Shown one piece after another: positions 18,009 through 26,471 of a stretch of DNA of 64,000 nt. Below the pieces are notes generated by a model, which saw only the letters and a list, made by a program, of their open reading frames with translations, was not told where the DNA came from and made no database searches. A program made the position numbers and the translations under genes. Positions within the stretch are counted from its first letter, which is position 1; each line of letters starts with the position of its first letter. The DNA comes from Cucumibacter marinus DSM 18995. GTDB lineage: Bacteria > Pseudomonadota > Alphaproteobacteria > Rhizobiales > Devosiaceae. The DNA lies in assembly GCF_000429865.1 (NCBI RefSeq), contig NZ_KE386980.1, forward strand, positions 1,079-65,078, in the 5' to 3' direction.

Positions 18009-18444
18009 CGGCCACCGGCGAGATCACGCCCTTTTTGACGATCAGATTGCCATAGACCCGGGTTTCGCCGGTCTGGATGACGGCAAAGGCCTGCTTGGCA
18101 CGCTCGTAAAAGGCGAAGCGCTCGAGCGAAACGATGGGAGCGGGATTGTCTGCAATGCCATCGACAATTTGCTGGAACCCGGCAACAACCGGCGGCAGCG
18201 CCTCGGGATCGCCGACAACTTGCATCGAAACCGCGCGGTCCTCGACAAAGCTGTCGAGCGGCATGACGCTCAGAACAGCCTTCGCAACGCGTGGTGCATC
18301 GATCCCGTCGAGGCGGATCAATTCGCGCGCCATCGCCTCGCCGGGGAAATTGGCGTCTGCGATCACGATCTCGTCGCCATGTCCCATGGCGCGCAACACG
18401 CGTAGCAATTCCGGTGAGAGCAGGGGGTCGATGTTGCGCAGCAT
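18001..18444 (-). CDS. fucU: RbsD/FucU family mutarotase, L-fucose mutarotase-like
   Basis: A 147-residue protein of the RbsD/FucU family, which interconverts alpha and beta anomers of fucose or ribose so that the right anomer meets the next enzyme. The diagnostic MGHGDEIVIADANFP block is at residues 20-34, including the catalytic-region His22; the C terminus has the usual GETRVYGNLIVKKGVI. Start ATG 18444 shares one base with the stop of the aldo/keto reductase gene (TGATG). Its presence is the best local evidence that the operon handles L-fucose or the stereochemically related D-arabinose. Confidence 0.92.
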   Translation of the reverse strand: MLRNIDPLLSPELLRVLRAMGHGDEIVIADANFPGEAMARELIRLDGIDAPRVAKAVLSVMPLDSFVEDRAVSMQVVGDPEALPPVVAGFQQIVDGIADNPAPIVSLERFAFYERAKQAFAVIQTGETRVYGNLIVKKGVISPVADG

Positions 18445-19484
18445 CAGGCGTCTCCCGGTGTCGGCGCGTCCTCGCGCAGCAACCCTTGGGATTTCAGATC
18501 CGCCCACAGCGCTGCAGGCACCGGCTTGTCCATCAGCGCGATATTGGCCTCGACCTCGCCCGCATTCGCGGCGCCCGGAATCACCGTCTTGACCGCCGAG
18601 TGGCCGAGCACGAATTGCAGCGCCGCCTCGATCAGCCTGACCTCATGGGCGGTACACACGGCTTCGATCTGCCGGACACGCGCAAGGATCGGTTCGGGTG
18701 CAGGCTCATAATTGTACCGCGCGCCTTCAACGGCGCCCGTCGCCAAAATCCCCGAATTGTAGGGCCCGCCAAGAATGATCCCGACATCGCGCTTTTCGCA
18801 AAGCGGCAAGAAGCTGTTGAGCGCCTCCTGTTCCAGAAGCGTGTAGCGCCCGGCCAGCAGGAACCCGTCAAAGTCCCCGAGCCCCAGCAGCTTTTCGCAC
18901 ACTTCCCATTCATTGACCCCGGCACCGATCGCCTTGACCGTGCCCGCTGCCCGCAATTCATCGAGCGCGCGGAATCCGCCGAGATCGAACAATTCCCGAA
19001 CCCGCTGGTCGCTGGCCTCGCGGCTGCCATGGGTGAAGGCATCGACATCATGCACGAGCAGGATATCGACGCTGTCGACCCCGAGGCGGTGCAGGCTGGC
19101 TTCGTGGCTGCGCATCACCCCGTCATAGCTGTAGTCATAAACGATCCGCTTTTGCGGAACGTCGACAAAGCCGGTCTTTGAAACCTCCGCGGGACTGCAG
19201 TCTTCCAGAAGGCGCCCGACCTTGGTCGACAGCGTGATCTTCTCCCTGCCGAACCGGGAAATCGCCTTGCCGAACCGCATTTCCGAGAGCCCAAGCCCAT
19301 ATTGCGGGGCAGTATCGAAATACCTGACCCCACCTGCATAGGCGGCGTCGAGCGCAGCCTGCGCATCGGCCTCTTCGATCCGGCGATAGAGATTGCCGAG
19401 CGGCGCGCCGCCAAACCCCATACGGGTCAGCGCAACGGCGCCGCGCCCCTTTGATCTCAAGGTGACGGGATCGGATGCCTTCAC
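18444..19484 (-). CDS. aldo/keto reductase, L-fucose (D-threo-aldose 1-) dehydrogenase-like
   Basis: A 346-residue aldo/keto reductase with a complete tetrad: Asp57 and Tyr62 (YFDTAPQYG), Lys88 (STKVG) and His145 (LLVHDVD). The extra insert DYSYDGVMRSHEASLHRLG is shared with D-threo-aldose 1-dehydrogenases and pyridoxal 4-dehydrogenases, which oxidise L-fucose, L-galactose and D-arabinose to their lactones. Placed directly before the mutarotase and lactonase genes, it is the probable first oxidation step. Its start overlaps the GntR gene's stop by four bases. Confidence 0.9.
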   Translation of the reverse strand: MKASDPVTLRSKGRGAVALTRMGFGGAPLGNLYRRIEEADAQAALDAAYAGGVRYFDTAPQYGLGLSEMRFGKAISRFGREKITLSTKVGRLLEDCSPAEVSKTGFVDVPQKRIVYDYSYDGVMRSHEASLHRLGVDSVDILLVHDVDAFTHGSREASDQRVRELFDLGGFRALDELRAAGTVKAIGAGVNEWEVCEKLLGLGDFDGFLLAGRYTLLEQEALNSFLPLCEKRDVGIILGGPYNSGILATGAVEGARYNYEPAPEPILARVRQIEAVCTAHEVRLIEAALQFVLGHSAVKTVIPGAANAGEVEANIALMDKPVPAALWADLKSQGLLREDAPTPGDA

Positions 19485-20275
19485 GCGTTCTCTCCATTTG
19501 TGAGTTCGAACTGGTCCAGCTTGGTGATCAGGTGCCGGATATGGACCCGCGCAGCCTCTCCGGCGGCCTTTGGGTCTCCGGCTTCGAGCGCGGCAATAAT
19601 CGCCCGGTGCTCTTCCAGCGTGTCGCTGGCTCGGCCCGGTGTGGGCAGCAACCGCCGGCGCGCACGCTCGATCAGATGGGTCGCGGATTCCGCCATACTG
19701 ACAAGGCGGGGGAAGCCCACAAACCCGAGCATCTGCCGGTGCATATCGGCATCGGCCTTGTAGAAGCCGTCGAAATCGCCGTCGTCCGCCAAAAGCTTTT
19801 GCAGCGCCAGGCTGCGCTTGAGGGCCCTAAGCTGATCCGGTGTAATGGTCGTGGCCAGCCGTTCGATTGCCGGCACCTCCAGCGCCTCGCGCAGGAAAAC
19901 GCCTTCGCGGATTTCGTCGCGCGAGAATTTGGAAACGAAGCTGCCGGCTTGCGGCACGATATCCACCAACCCGTCGAAGGAGAGCCGCGCCAGCGCCTCG
20001 GAAACCGGTGCGCGCGATACGCCGAGCTGATCGCAAAGGGCCGGCTTCGAGATCGGCGTCCCCGGCAAGAGCCTGAGCCGCAGGATCGCGTCCTTGAGAC
20101 ACAGATAGACCTTGTTGGTCAGCGAACCCTCGAACGTGGAGAGCGGTTCCAGCGGCAGGACGGCCGTTATCTCACCCACAAGCGCCGGGTCGCTTCCAGC
20201 GACCCCGTCTTCCGATGCGTCTTTCACCTGGCTCGCCATGCGGTCTTGCCTTGCGGTTCCAATCGCTCTATTCAT
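19481..20275 (-). CDS. GntR family (FCD) transcriptional regulator
   Basis: A 264-residue FadR-type regulator: winged HTH at about residues 50-110 (KVYLCLKDAILRLRLLPGTPISKPALCDQLGVSRAPVSEAL in part) and an all-helical FCD ligand domain (about 120-255) with metal-type His residues (ADMHRQM, EEHRAI, RVHIRH). It is the first gene of the oxidative sugar operon and divergent from the UxaA-type gene. ATG 20275 is used; ATG 20239 is possible. A perfect 14-bp palindrome touches the start codon, so autoregulation of both divergent operons is likely. Confidence 0.9.
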   Translation of the reverse strand: MNRAIGTARQDRMASQVKDASEDGVAGSDPALVGEITAVLPLEPLSTFEGSLTNKVYLCLKDAILRLRLLPGTPISKPALCDQLGVSRAPVSEALARLSFDGLVDIVPQAGSFVSKFSRDEIREGVFLREALEVPAIERLATTITPDQLRALKRSLALQKLLADDGDFDGFYKADADMHRQMLGFVGFPRLVSMAESATHLIERARRRLLPTPGRASDTLEEHRAIIAALEAGDPKAAGEAARVHIRHLITKLDQFELTNGENA

Positions 20276-20289
20276 ACTAACATGTTAGT
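20276..20289. promoter_or_regulatory. 14-bp palindrome, candidate GntR operator
   Basis: ACTAACATGTTAGT is a perfect palindrome located in the 65-bp gap between the divergent GntR operon and the UxaA-type operon. FadR-subfamily regulators bind short palindromes of this size. Its position, immediately next to the regulator start codon, would let one protein repress both directions. Confidence 0.55.
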
Positions 20290-20340
20290 CATTCCAGATA
20301 GGGCGTCAAGCCGTATCTCGACGCGTTTCCAAGAGGAATC

Positions 20341-21867
20341 ATGTCAAACGCTTCAAACCGGACCATCCGCCTTCACCCTGACGATACCGTCATCATCGCC
20401 CTGGCCGATCTGAAAGAAGGCGAGATCGTCGACGGCCTTGAAGGGCCGCTGATCAAACCCGTCAAATCCGGGCATAAGATCGCCGTCGTGCCCCATGCTG
20501 TTGGTGACCGCGTCATTCGTTATGGCCAGATCATCGGCGAGGCGACCGAAGCGATTTCCGTTGGTGATCACATCCATTCGCACAATCTCGGCATGGGCGA
20601 ACACGACCGCGACTATGCGTTTGCGACGGATCTGCGCCCGGCGGAAGCACCCGCCGAAATTCCGCAGTTCATGGGTTATCGCCGCCCTGACGGGCGCGTG
20701 GGCACGCGCAATTATCTCGGCATCCTCACCTCGGTGAATTGTTCGGGCAGCGTTGCCCGTTTCATCGCCGATGCTGCCATCAAATCCGGCCTGCTTGAGC
20801 GTTTTCCCGGTATCGACGGCATCGTGCCCATTGTTCACAGCACCGGTTGCGGCATGTCCGGCAAGGATGAGGGTTACGACACCCTGTTCCGCACGCTCGC
20901 CGGTTACGCCCGTCACCCCAATTTCGCCGGCATCCTGATGGTCGGCCTCGGCTGCGAGGTCATGCAGATCCCCGACCTGATGGGCCGCGGGCGTCTCAAG
21001 GACAGCGATACCTTCCGCTACATGACCATCCAGCAGTCCGGCGGTACCCGCAAGACCATCGATAAGGGCCTTGCCGTGCTCGAGGAGATGGCGGAGATCG
21101 CCGCAAAGGCCGAGCGCACGCCGTGCCCGGCCTCCGAAATCATCCTGGGCATGCAGTGCGGCGGGTCGGACGGCTATTCCGGCATCACCGCCAATCCCGC
21201 TCTTGGCCGCGCCTCCGACCTGCTGGTCGGTATGGGCGCGACCACCATCCTTTCCGAAACACCCGAGATCTATGGTGCCGAACACCTCCTGACCCGTCGC
21301 GCGGTCAATGAGGAAGTCGGTCGCAAGCTCATCGAACGGGTCACCTGGTGGGAGGACTACACCGCCCGCAATGGCGGCGAGATGGACAACAACCCGTCCC
21401 CCGGTAACAAGCGCGGCGGGCTGACCACCATTCTCGAAAAATCCCTCGGCGCCGTCGCCAAGGGCGGTTCCGCGCCGCTATCGGGCGTCTACAAGTTCGC
21501 CGAACCCATCGATACCCATGGCTTCGTCTATATGGACAGCCCCGGCTACGACCCCTGTTCGGTCACCGGCCAGGTCGCTTCGGGTGCCAATCTCATCGCC
21601 TTTACCACGGGTCGTGGCTCGGTGTCGGGCTATCAGCCAACCCCCGGCATCAAGCTTGCGACAAATTCCGACATGTATCAGCGGATGAGCGAGGACATGG
21701 ACATCAATTGCGGGGACATCGTCACCGATGGTGTCACCCAGGACGACAAGGCCCGCGAGATCGTCGACCTGATCCTGCGCGTGGCCTCGGGCGAACGCAC
21801 CAAGAGCGAACAGCTCGGCTTTGGCGGCGTCGAGTTCGTGCCCTGGCAGATCGGCGCGGTGATGTAG
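20341..21867 (+). CDS. UxaA family sugar-acid dehydratase (altronate/galactarate dehydratase-like)
   Basis: A 508-residue protein combining an N-terminal SAF domain (about residues 12-100) with the UxaA/GarD catalytic region. Conserved blocks are GYRRPDGRVGTRNYLGIL, the cysteine segments VNCSGSVARF and STGCGMSGKDEGYDTLFRTL, QCGGSDGYSGITANPALG, and the C-terminal FTTGRGSVSGYQPTPGIKLATN. UxaA acts on D-altronate and GarD on galactarate, both Fe2+-dependent. In this context it could supply the dehydratase missing from the divergent oxidative L-fucose/D-arabinose operon. The ATG follows AAGAGGAATC. Confidence 0.9.
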   Translation: MSNASNRTIRLHPDDTVIIALADLKEGEIVDGLEGPLIKPVKSGHKIAVVPHAVGDRVIRYGQIIGEATEAISVGDHIHSHNLGMGEHDRDYAFATDLRPAEAPAEIPQFMGYRRPDGRVGTRNYLGILTSVNCSGSVARFIADAAIKSGLLERFPGIDGIVPIVHSTGCGMSGKDEGYDTLFRTLAGYARHPNFAGILMVGLGCEVMQIPDLMGRGRLKDSDTFRYMTIQQSGGTRKTIDKGLAVLEEMAEIAAKAERTPCPASEIILGMQCGGSDGYSGITANPALGRASDLLVGMGATTILSETPEIYGAEHLLTRRAVNEEVGRKLIERVTWWEDYTARNGGEMDNNPSPGNKRGGLTTILEKSLGAVAKGGSAPLSGVYKFAEPIDTHGFVYMDSPGYDPCSVTGQVASGANLIAFTTGRGSVSGYQPTPGIKLATNSDMYQRMSEDMDINCGDIVTDGVTQDDKAREIVDLILRVASGERTKSEQLGFGGVEFVPWQIGAVM

Positions 21868-21869
21868 CC

Positions 21870-22793
21870 GTGAGTGCAAACCGCGCCAGCCTTCTGGGCA
21901 TCGACATTGGCGGCACCAAGACCGCCTTCATCGTCGGCACCGAATCCGGCGAGGTCATCGCGCGTGCCGAGATCGGGTCTGATTCAGGTCACGGCCGGGA
22001 TAAGATGCTCGATGATATTCGGCTGGGCGCGCTCGATATGCTGGGCCGCTATCCTGATATTCAGGGCTGTGGCGTCTCGGTTGGCGGCCCTGTCGATGCG
22101 CAAAAAGGCCTGGTGCTGGGGCCGCCCCATCTGCCCGGTTGGGACCGGGTCGATCTGCCTGCCGAATTGTCGGCGCTGGGCCGTCCCGTCGCGGTCGAAC
22201 ACGACGCCAAGGCGGGCGCCCTGGCCGAATGGAAATTCGGTGCAGGGCAGGGGGCGGACAATCTCGTTTTCCTGACCCTGGGCACCGGCATCGGCGCCGG
22301 CATCATCGCCGATGGTCGCCTGTTGCGCGGCCACGTCAATGCCGCCGGCGAGATCGGCCATTGGCGCATTGCCGAGACCGGTCCCGAACTCTACGGCAAG
22401 CCCGGTTCGCTTGAAGGTTACGCCAGCGGGGCTGGCCTCGCCGCCCTTGCCCGCCACGATCACCCGGATGATCTTGGATCGGTATCCTCGGCAAAAGAGC
22501 TTGCCGAACGGGCCCGCGCCGGCGAGGTGCTGGCGATCCGGTCCATTGCCCGGTCTGGCGAGGCACTGGGCCGCGCGATTGCCCAACTGATCGATCTATT
22601 GGCGCCTGAGCGCGTCATTCTCGGCGGCCTTGCAGAACGGATCGGTGAACCGCTTCTCGCCCCGATGCGCGCCGCTATCGCTCGTGAAGCGCTGCCCGCC
22701 TTGGCTCAGCGCTGCAATGTCGTTCTGAGCCAGTTCGGGCCGGCCATTGGCGATGTCGCCGCGCTGGCCGTTGCCGCAAACGCCACTCGATGA
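21870..22793 (+). CDS. ROK family sugar kinase-like protein lacking zinc cysteines
   Basis: A 307-residue ROK protein starting at GTG 21870, 2 bases after the UxaA-type stop. The ATP phosphate loop GIDIGGTKTA is at the N terminus, the catalytic Asp lies in VEHDAKAGALAEW, LGTGIGAGII follows, and GEIGHW retains the zinc-ligand histidine. The usual C-x-C-G-x-x-G-C loop is replaced by ELYGKPGSLE, so the structural zinc is probably absent. It likely phosphorylates a sugar or sugar derivative; the operon with a dehydratase and a GmhA-like isomerase does not match a textbook pathway. Confidence 0.87.
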   Translation: MSANRASLLGIDIGGTKTAFIVGTESGEVIARAEIGSDSGHGRDKMLDDIRLGALDMLGRYPDIQGCGVSVGGPVDAQKGLVLGPPHLPGWDRVDLPAELSALGRPVAVEHDAKAGALAEWKFGAGQGADNLVFLTLGTGIGAGIIADGRLLRGHVNAAGEIGHWRIAETGPELYGKPGSLEGYASGAGLAALARHDHPDDLGSVSSAKELAERARAGEVLAIRSIARSGEALGRAIAQLIDLLAPERVILGGLAERIGEPLLAPMRAAIAREALPALAQRCNVVLSQFGPAIGDVAALAVAANATR

Positions 22794-22812
22794 AACCGCC
22801 TCAGGGAGATCT

Positions 22813-23367
22813 ATGAAAACGCAACTTGAAGCCGTCCGCGAAACCTTTGACGCTGTGGCCCGTCTCGAGCCAACGCTTGAGGCGGCCGGTCAGGCCATGG
22901 TCGAAACGCTCAAATCCGGCGGGCGCATTCTCGTCTGCGGCAATGGCGGCAGCGCCGCTGAGGGGCAGCATTTCGTCACCGAGCTGGTCGGACGCTACAA
23001 ATTCAACCGCGCACCCTTGCCCGCCATCTGGCTGGGCGGTGACACCGGCCAGATGACCTGCATCGCCAATGATTTCGATTGGCTCGACGTCTTCGCCCGG
23101 CCTTTCGAGGCGCTGGCTCAACCCGGCGACCTGCTGCTGGCGCTCTCGACAAGCGGTACATCGGCCAATGTTGTGCGCACCGTGCAAATGGCACGTGAGA
23201 AGGGCGTCCCCACCGTCGCCCTGCTTGGCAAGCCTGGCGGTATCGCCGAACTCGCTACCCATGCGCTGGTCGTCGGGGATTTCGGCACCGCCCGCGTGCA
23301 GGAAGCGCACCTGTTCTTCATCCACTGCCTGTGCGACGCGATTGAAGAGGCATTCCCGGTCGGCTGA
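22813..23367 (+). CDS. GmhA-like SIS-domain phosphosugar isomerase
   Basis: A 184-residue single SIS domain of the phosphoheptose isomerase group. CGNGGSAAEGQHFVTEL (about 42-58) and STSGTSANV (112-120) form the phosphate site. The four GmhA metal/catalytic positions are kept: His53, Glu57, Gln163 and His171 (QEAHLFFIHCLCD). GmhA turns sedoheptulose 7-phosphate into D-glycero-manno-heptose 7-phosphate for LPS; here it is the third gene of a catabolic-looking operon, so an isomerase for another phosphosugar is equally possible. ATG 22813 is preceded by AGGGAG. A strong hairpin follows the gene. Confidence 0.87.
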   Translation: MKTQLEAVRETFDAVARLEPTLEAAGQAMVETLKSGGRILVCGNGGSAAEGQHFVTELVGRYKFNRAPLPAIWLGGDTGQMTCIANDFDWLDVFARPFEALAQPGDLLLALSTSGTSANVVRTVQMAREKGVPTVALLGKPGGIAELATHALVVGDFGTARVQEAHLFFIHCLCDAIEEAFPVG

Positions 23368-23394
23368 TCCCTTCCGTCAGCAACCGGACAAAGG

Positions 23395-23426
23395 AAAGGG
23401 ACCGTGGCGCATGCCGCGGTCCCTTT
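23395..23426. terminator. bidirectional hairpin terminator
   Basis: A perfect 10-bp stem AAAGGGACCG / CGGTCCCTTT encloses a 12-base loop between the convergent GmhA-like (+) and TRAP DctM (-) genes. A-rich and T-rich arms at the base allow it to act in either direction, although the T run is short. Confidence 0.7.
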
Positions 23427-23465
23427 CTCATTGCGCGACGGGCAGGTCGCGCGGGGGCTTCTGGG

Positions 23466-24767
23466 TCAGCCGATCAACCCGGCCGCGCGGGGCAGCCACA
23501 GGCTGAGTTCAGGCACGAAGGTGATCACCATCAACAGCGCCACCAACACCCCGACGAACAGCCAGATCTCGCGGATCATCTCCCCGAGCGGTATCCCGTT
23601 AAGCGCCTTGATGATGAACAGTAATATCCCGTAGGGCGGCGTGATCAGCCCGATCATCATGTTGAACACGACCATGATGCCGAAATGGTGCAGATCGATG
23701 CCGAGCGCCGCGGCGGTCGGGATGAACAGCGGTGTGATCACCAGCATGATCGTGGAGACGTCGAGGAAACATCCAAGGATCAGATAGAGCAGGTTGATCA
23801 GCAGCAGGAAGGCAATGACGCTCAGATCGAGCTGGTCGAAGAAGTTGAACACTGCCAGCGGGACCCGCTCGACCGTCACCACATAATTGAAGATGAAGGC
23901 GCCGCACAGAACCAGCGTTACAACGGCGGTCGTCTTGACCGAGGAAAGCGTGACCTCGTAGAGCTTGCGGGCACCGAGCGCACGATATCCGAACACGGCC
24001 AGCAACAGCGCATAAAAGGCTGAAGCGGCAGCCGCCTCGGTAGGTGTGAACACACCCGAATAGATGCCCCCGAGCAGCAGGACCGGCATGAACAGCGGCG
24101 GCAGCGCCCTGAGGATGATCAGCGGGAAGGCGCGCAGCGGGATAGCATCCTCGATCGGGAAGCCGCGCACCTTGGCCGCGATAATCACGACGATCGAAAG
24201 AACCGTGACGATCAGGATCGCCGGGATCACACCCCCAAGAAACAGCGCTCCGACCGAGGTCGATGAGATGAGGGCATAGAACACCATCGGGATCGAGGGC
24301 GGAAAGATCGGTCCCACCACCGAGGACGTCGCCGTGATTGCCCCGGCGAAGCCGCGCGGATAGCGGCCATCCTTGGTCATCATGTTGGTGAGCACCTTGC
24401 CCACCCCGGCCACGTCGGAGACCGCGCTGCCGCTCATGCCCGAGAAAATGAGGCTCGTCAGAATATTCACCTGCGCCAGCCCGCCCGGCATCCGCCCGAC
24501 CATGGCCAGGGCGAACTTGAGGAGGCGGTCCGAGATCTGACCGGCATTCATGATATTGGCGGCGAAGATGAACAGTGGCACCGCGAGCGCGACAAAATTG
24601 CCGAACACGCCATTGAGCACCTGCTCGGAGGCAAGGCCGACATCGCGGCCCGCCATCACAAGATAGAAGATGCTGGAGACGATCATCGCGATGCCCATCG
24701 GCAGACCGGCAATGGTTGTGCCGATAAGGATGGCGATCATGATCGGCAGGGCGAAGGCTTCAAGCAT
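23466..24767 (-). CDS. dctM: TRAP transporter large permease (DctM family)
   Basis: A 433-residue, very hydrophobic protein with about 12 membrane helices, the usual size for DctM/SiaM. Recognisable blocks are LEAFALPIMIAILIGTTIAGLPMGIAM at the start in part, NILTSLIFSGMSGSAVSDVAGVG and GVFTPTEAAAASAFYALLLA. It is the sodium-driven translocation subunit of a tripartite secondary transporter for carboxylates and sugar acids. It is the last of three TRAP genes on the minus strand, 10 bases after dctQ. Confidence 0.95.
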   Translation of the reverse strand: MLEAFALPIMIAILIGTTIAGLPMGIAMIVSSIFYLVMAGRDVGLASEQVLNGVFGNFVALAVPLFIFAANIMNAGQISDRLLKFALAMVGRMPGGLAQVNILTSLIFSGMSGSAVSDVAGVGKVLTNMMTKDGRYPRGFAGAITATSSVVGPIFPPSIPMVFYALISSTSVGALFLGGVIPAILIVTVLSIVVIIAAKVRGFPIEDAIPLRAFPLIILRALPPLFMPVLLLGGIYSGVFTPTEAAAASAFYALLLAVFGYRALGARKLYEVTLSSVKTTAVVTLVLCGAFIFNYVVTVERVPLAVFNFFDQLDLSVIAFLLLINLLYLILGCFLDVSTIMLVITPLFIPTAAALGIDLHHFGIMVVFNMMIGLITPPYGILLFIIKALNGIPLGEMIREIWLFVGVLVALLMVITFVPELSLWLPRAAGLIG

Positions 24768-24777
24768 GAAATGACCC

Positions 24778-25281
24778 CTAGATCTGGTCGCGCCATCCCG
24801 GGCGCATCAATTCGAGCGCGCGCCATCCGGCCTGGATGCAGAACGCGATCAGGAAAATGAAATAGCAGCCATAGACCCAGGTCATCTGGTAGCGCAGCAC
24901 GGGAGATTTCTTGCGCATCAGGAACTGCATGTAATCGAGCGTGGCCGGGATCAGCAGCAGGAAGGCGATCACCAGCAGCACCATCGAGATCAGCGCGAAG
25001 ATGCGCCGGGTTCGTGGCGAAACGAGTTCATAAACGACATCGAAGGTCACGTGTTCGCGGATCGGCACCATGAAGGCCGCCGCCCAGAACACGGCCCAGA
25101 TATAGGCGATCATCGTCGCTTCTTCGGTCCAGGCCAGCGGCTGGTTGAGCGCGTAGCGGAAGAAGACCTGGACGATGAAGCCCGAAAAGGTCGCAAGGAA
25201 GAACAGGACGCCGACCATGTCGGCGCCCCGCTTGAGCCAAACCAGCCCTTTGAGGGCGGTCTTGGAAATGACTGTTGCCAT
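24778..25281 (-). CDS. dctQ: TRAP transporter small permease (DctQ family)
   Basis: A 167-residue protein with four predicted membrane helices. FFRYALNQPLAWTEEATMIAYIWAVFWAAAF (in part) is the DctQ hallmark: the conserved R-Y and W-x-E-E segment. It scaffolds the large permease in the inner membrane. It lies between dctP (14 bases upstream) and dctM, forming an operon. Confidence 0.94.
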   Translation of the reverse strand: MATVISKTALKGLVWLKRGADMVGVLFFLATFSGFIVQVFFRYALNQPLAWTEEATMIAYIWAVFWAAAFMVPIREHVTFDVVYELVSPRTRRIFALISMVLLVIAFLLLIPATLDYMQFLMRKKSPVLRYQMTWVYGCYFIFLIAFCIQAGWRALELMRPGWRDQI

Positions 25282-25295
25282 TTCGGTAGACTGAC

Positions 25296-26300
25296 TTAGT
25301 TGGCGAGTGCGTTGATCCGCTCGACCCAGCCTTCCGGCCAGAGCTCGGCGCGCTCGGAGCTGAGATAGAAGTCCTGCACATGAGCGCGGAACGCGTCAAC
25401 GTCCGGCACGGTCACGGTCAGGCCTTCGGATTCGAAGAACTCGACCAGGCGGTCTTCTTCGGCAATCCGGCGCTCATTGTTCCAGTCGCAGGCTGCGACC
25501 GCGGCAGCGGTGATATTGGCCTTTTCCTCGTCGTCGAGCTGGTCCCAGGTCTGGTTGTTGAGCGCGATCGGCAGTCCGTCGACCAGGTGGTCGGTCAGAA
25601 CGATCTGCTCGGTCACTTCATAGAACTTGGCGGCCTCGACCGTCGGCAGGGGGTTGTCCTGCGCATCGATCGTGCCCGACTGCAGGCCCAGATAGACATC
25701 CGAGAACGGCAGCGGGGTGGGGTTGGCGCCCAGCGCCTGGCCGAGGAACAGCCATGCGTCCGAGCCCGGCATGCGCAGCTTCACGCCTTCGAGGTCGGCC
25801 GGGGTCTGCACGTCGCGGACCTTGCGCAGGTTCAGTTCGCGGGTGCCGAGATAGCACACGTCGAGAAGCTGGATGCCCATGTCGTCGGACACCTTGGCCT
25901 TGAACTCGCCGCCCAGTTCGCTCTGCATCACATTGCGGTAATGCTCGGGGCTCTGGAACAGGTAGCCGGCGGTGAACAGGCCGAATTCCGGGATCGCGTC
26001 GGCGATAAGCTGGAACGACACATAGGCCATTTCGGCATTGCCGCGCTGCAGCGCATCGAGGTCACCGCTCTGGTTGAACAGCGAACCGGAATCGTAAAGC
26101 TGGATGTCGAAGCGGCCCGGCTCGAGTTCTTCAAGCTTGTCCTTGAAGACCTTCATGGCCTGGGTGTGCAAATCGGTGGGAACCGACACGGTGGTGAACT
26201 TCAGTTCGATCTGTTCCTGAGCCACGGCCGCGCCGGAAAGCGCGACGCTGAGGGCTGCAGCGGAAACGGCGAGAACTGCGCTGTGCCTGATGTTTTTCAT
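25296..26300 (-). CDS. dctP: TRAP transporter substrate-binding protein (DctP family)
   Basis: A 334-residue periplasmic binding protein with a signal peptide (cut expected after AVA, about residue 27). DctP-specific blocks include LEGVKLRMPGSDAW with the carboxylate-binding Arg, LQSGTIDAQDNPLPTV with the ligand Asn, and the C-terminal helix region. The ATG at 26300 has GGGAGGAA directly upstream; the longer upstream frame has no similarity and lies in the promoter. Ligands are probably acidic sugars or similar carboxylates. The divergent gene is a DapA-family lyase, suggesting that the imported acid is cleaved by it. Confidence 0.93.
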   Translation of the reverse strand: MKNIRHSAVLAVSAAALSVALSGAAVAQEQIELKFTTVSVPTDLHTQAMKVFKDKLEELEPGRFDIQLYDSGSLFNQSGDLDALQRGNAEMAYVSFQLIADAIPEFGLFTAGYLFQSPEHYRNVMQSELGGEFKAKVSDDMGIQLLDVCYLGTRELNLRKVRDVQTPADLEGVKLRMPGSDAWLFLGQALGANPTPLPFSDVYLGLQSGTIDAQDNPLPTVEAAKFYEVTEQIVLTDHLVDGLPIALNNQTWDQLDDEEKANITAAAVAACDWNNERRIAEEDRLVEFFESEGLTVTVPDVDAFRAHVQDFYLSSERAELWPEGWVERINALAN

Positions 26301-26471
26301 ATTCCTCCCTCTCGGTGGGGTTTGTGCACCGCCTTGGTGCGCCATCCGGTTTGCGGGCCTAGCCAACCCGTTGTGCCGGACATGAAGCGCACATGGCAGT
26401 GCCGTTCGACGGAATGGACCTTGCATCATCGGACGAGTGATGTAAATACTGATTTGACAATTGATAACCTA

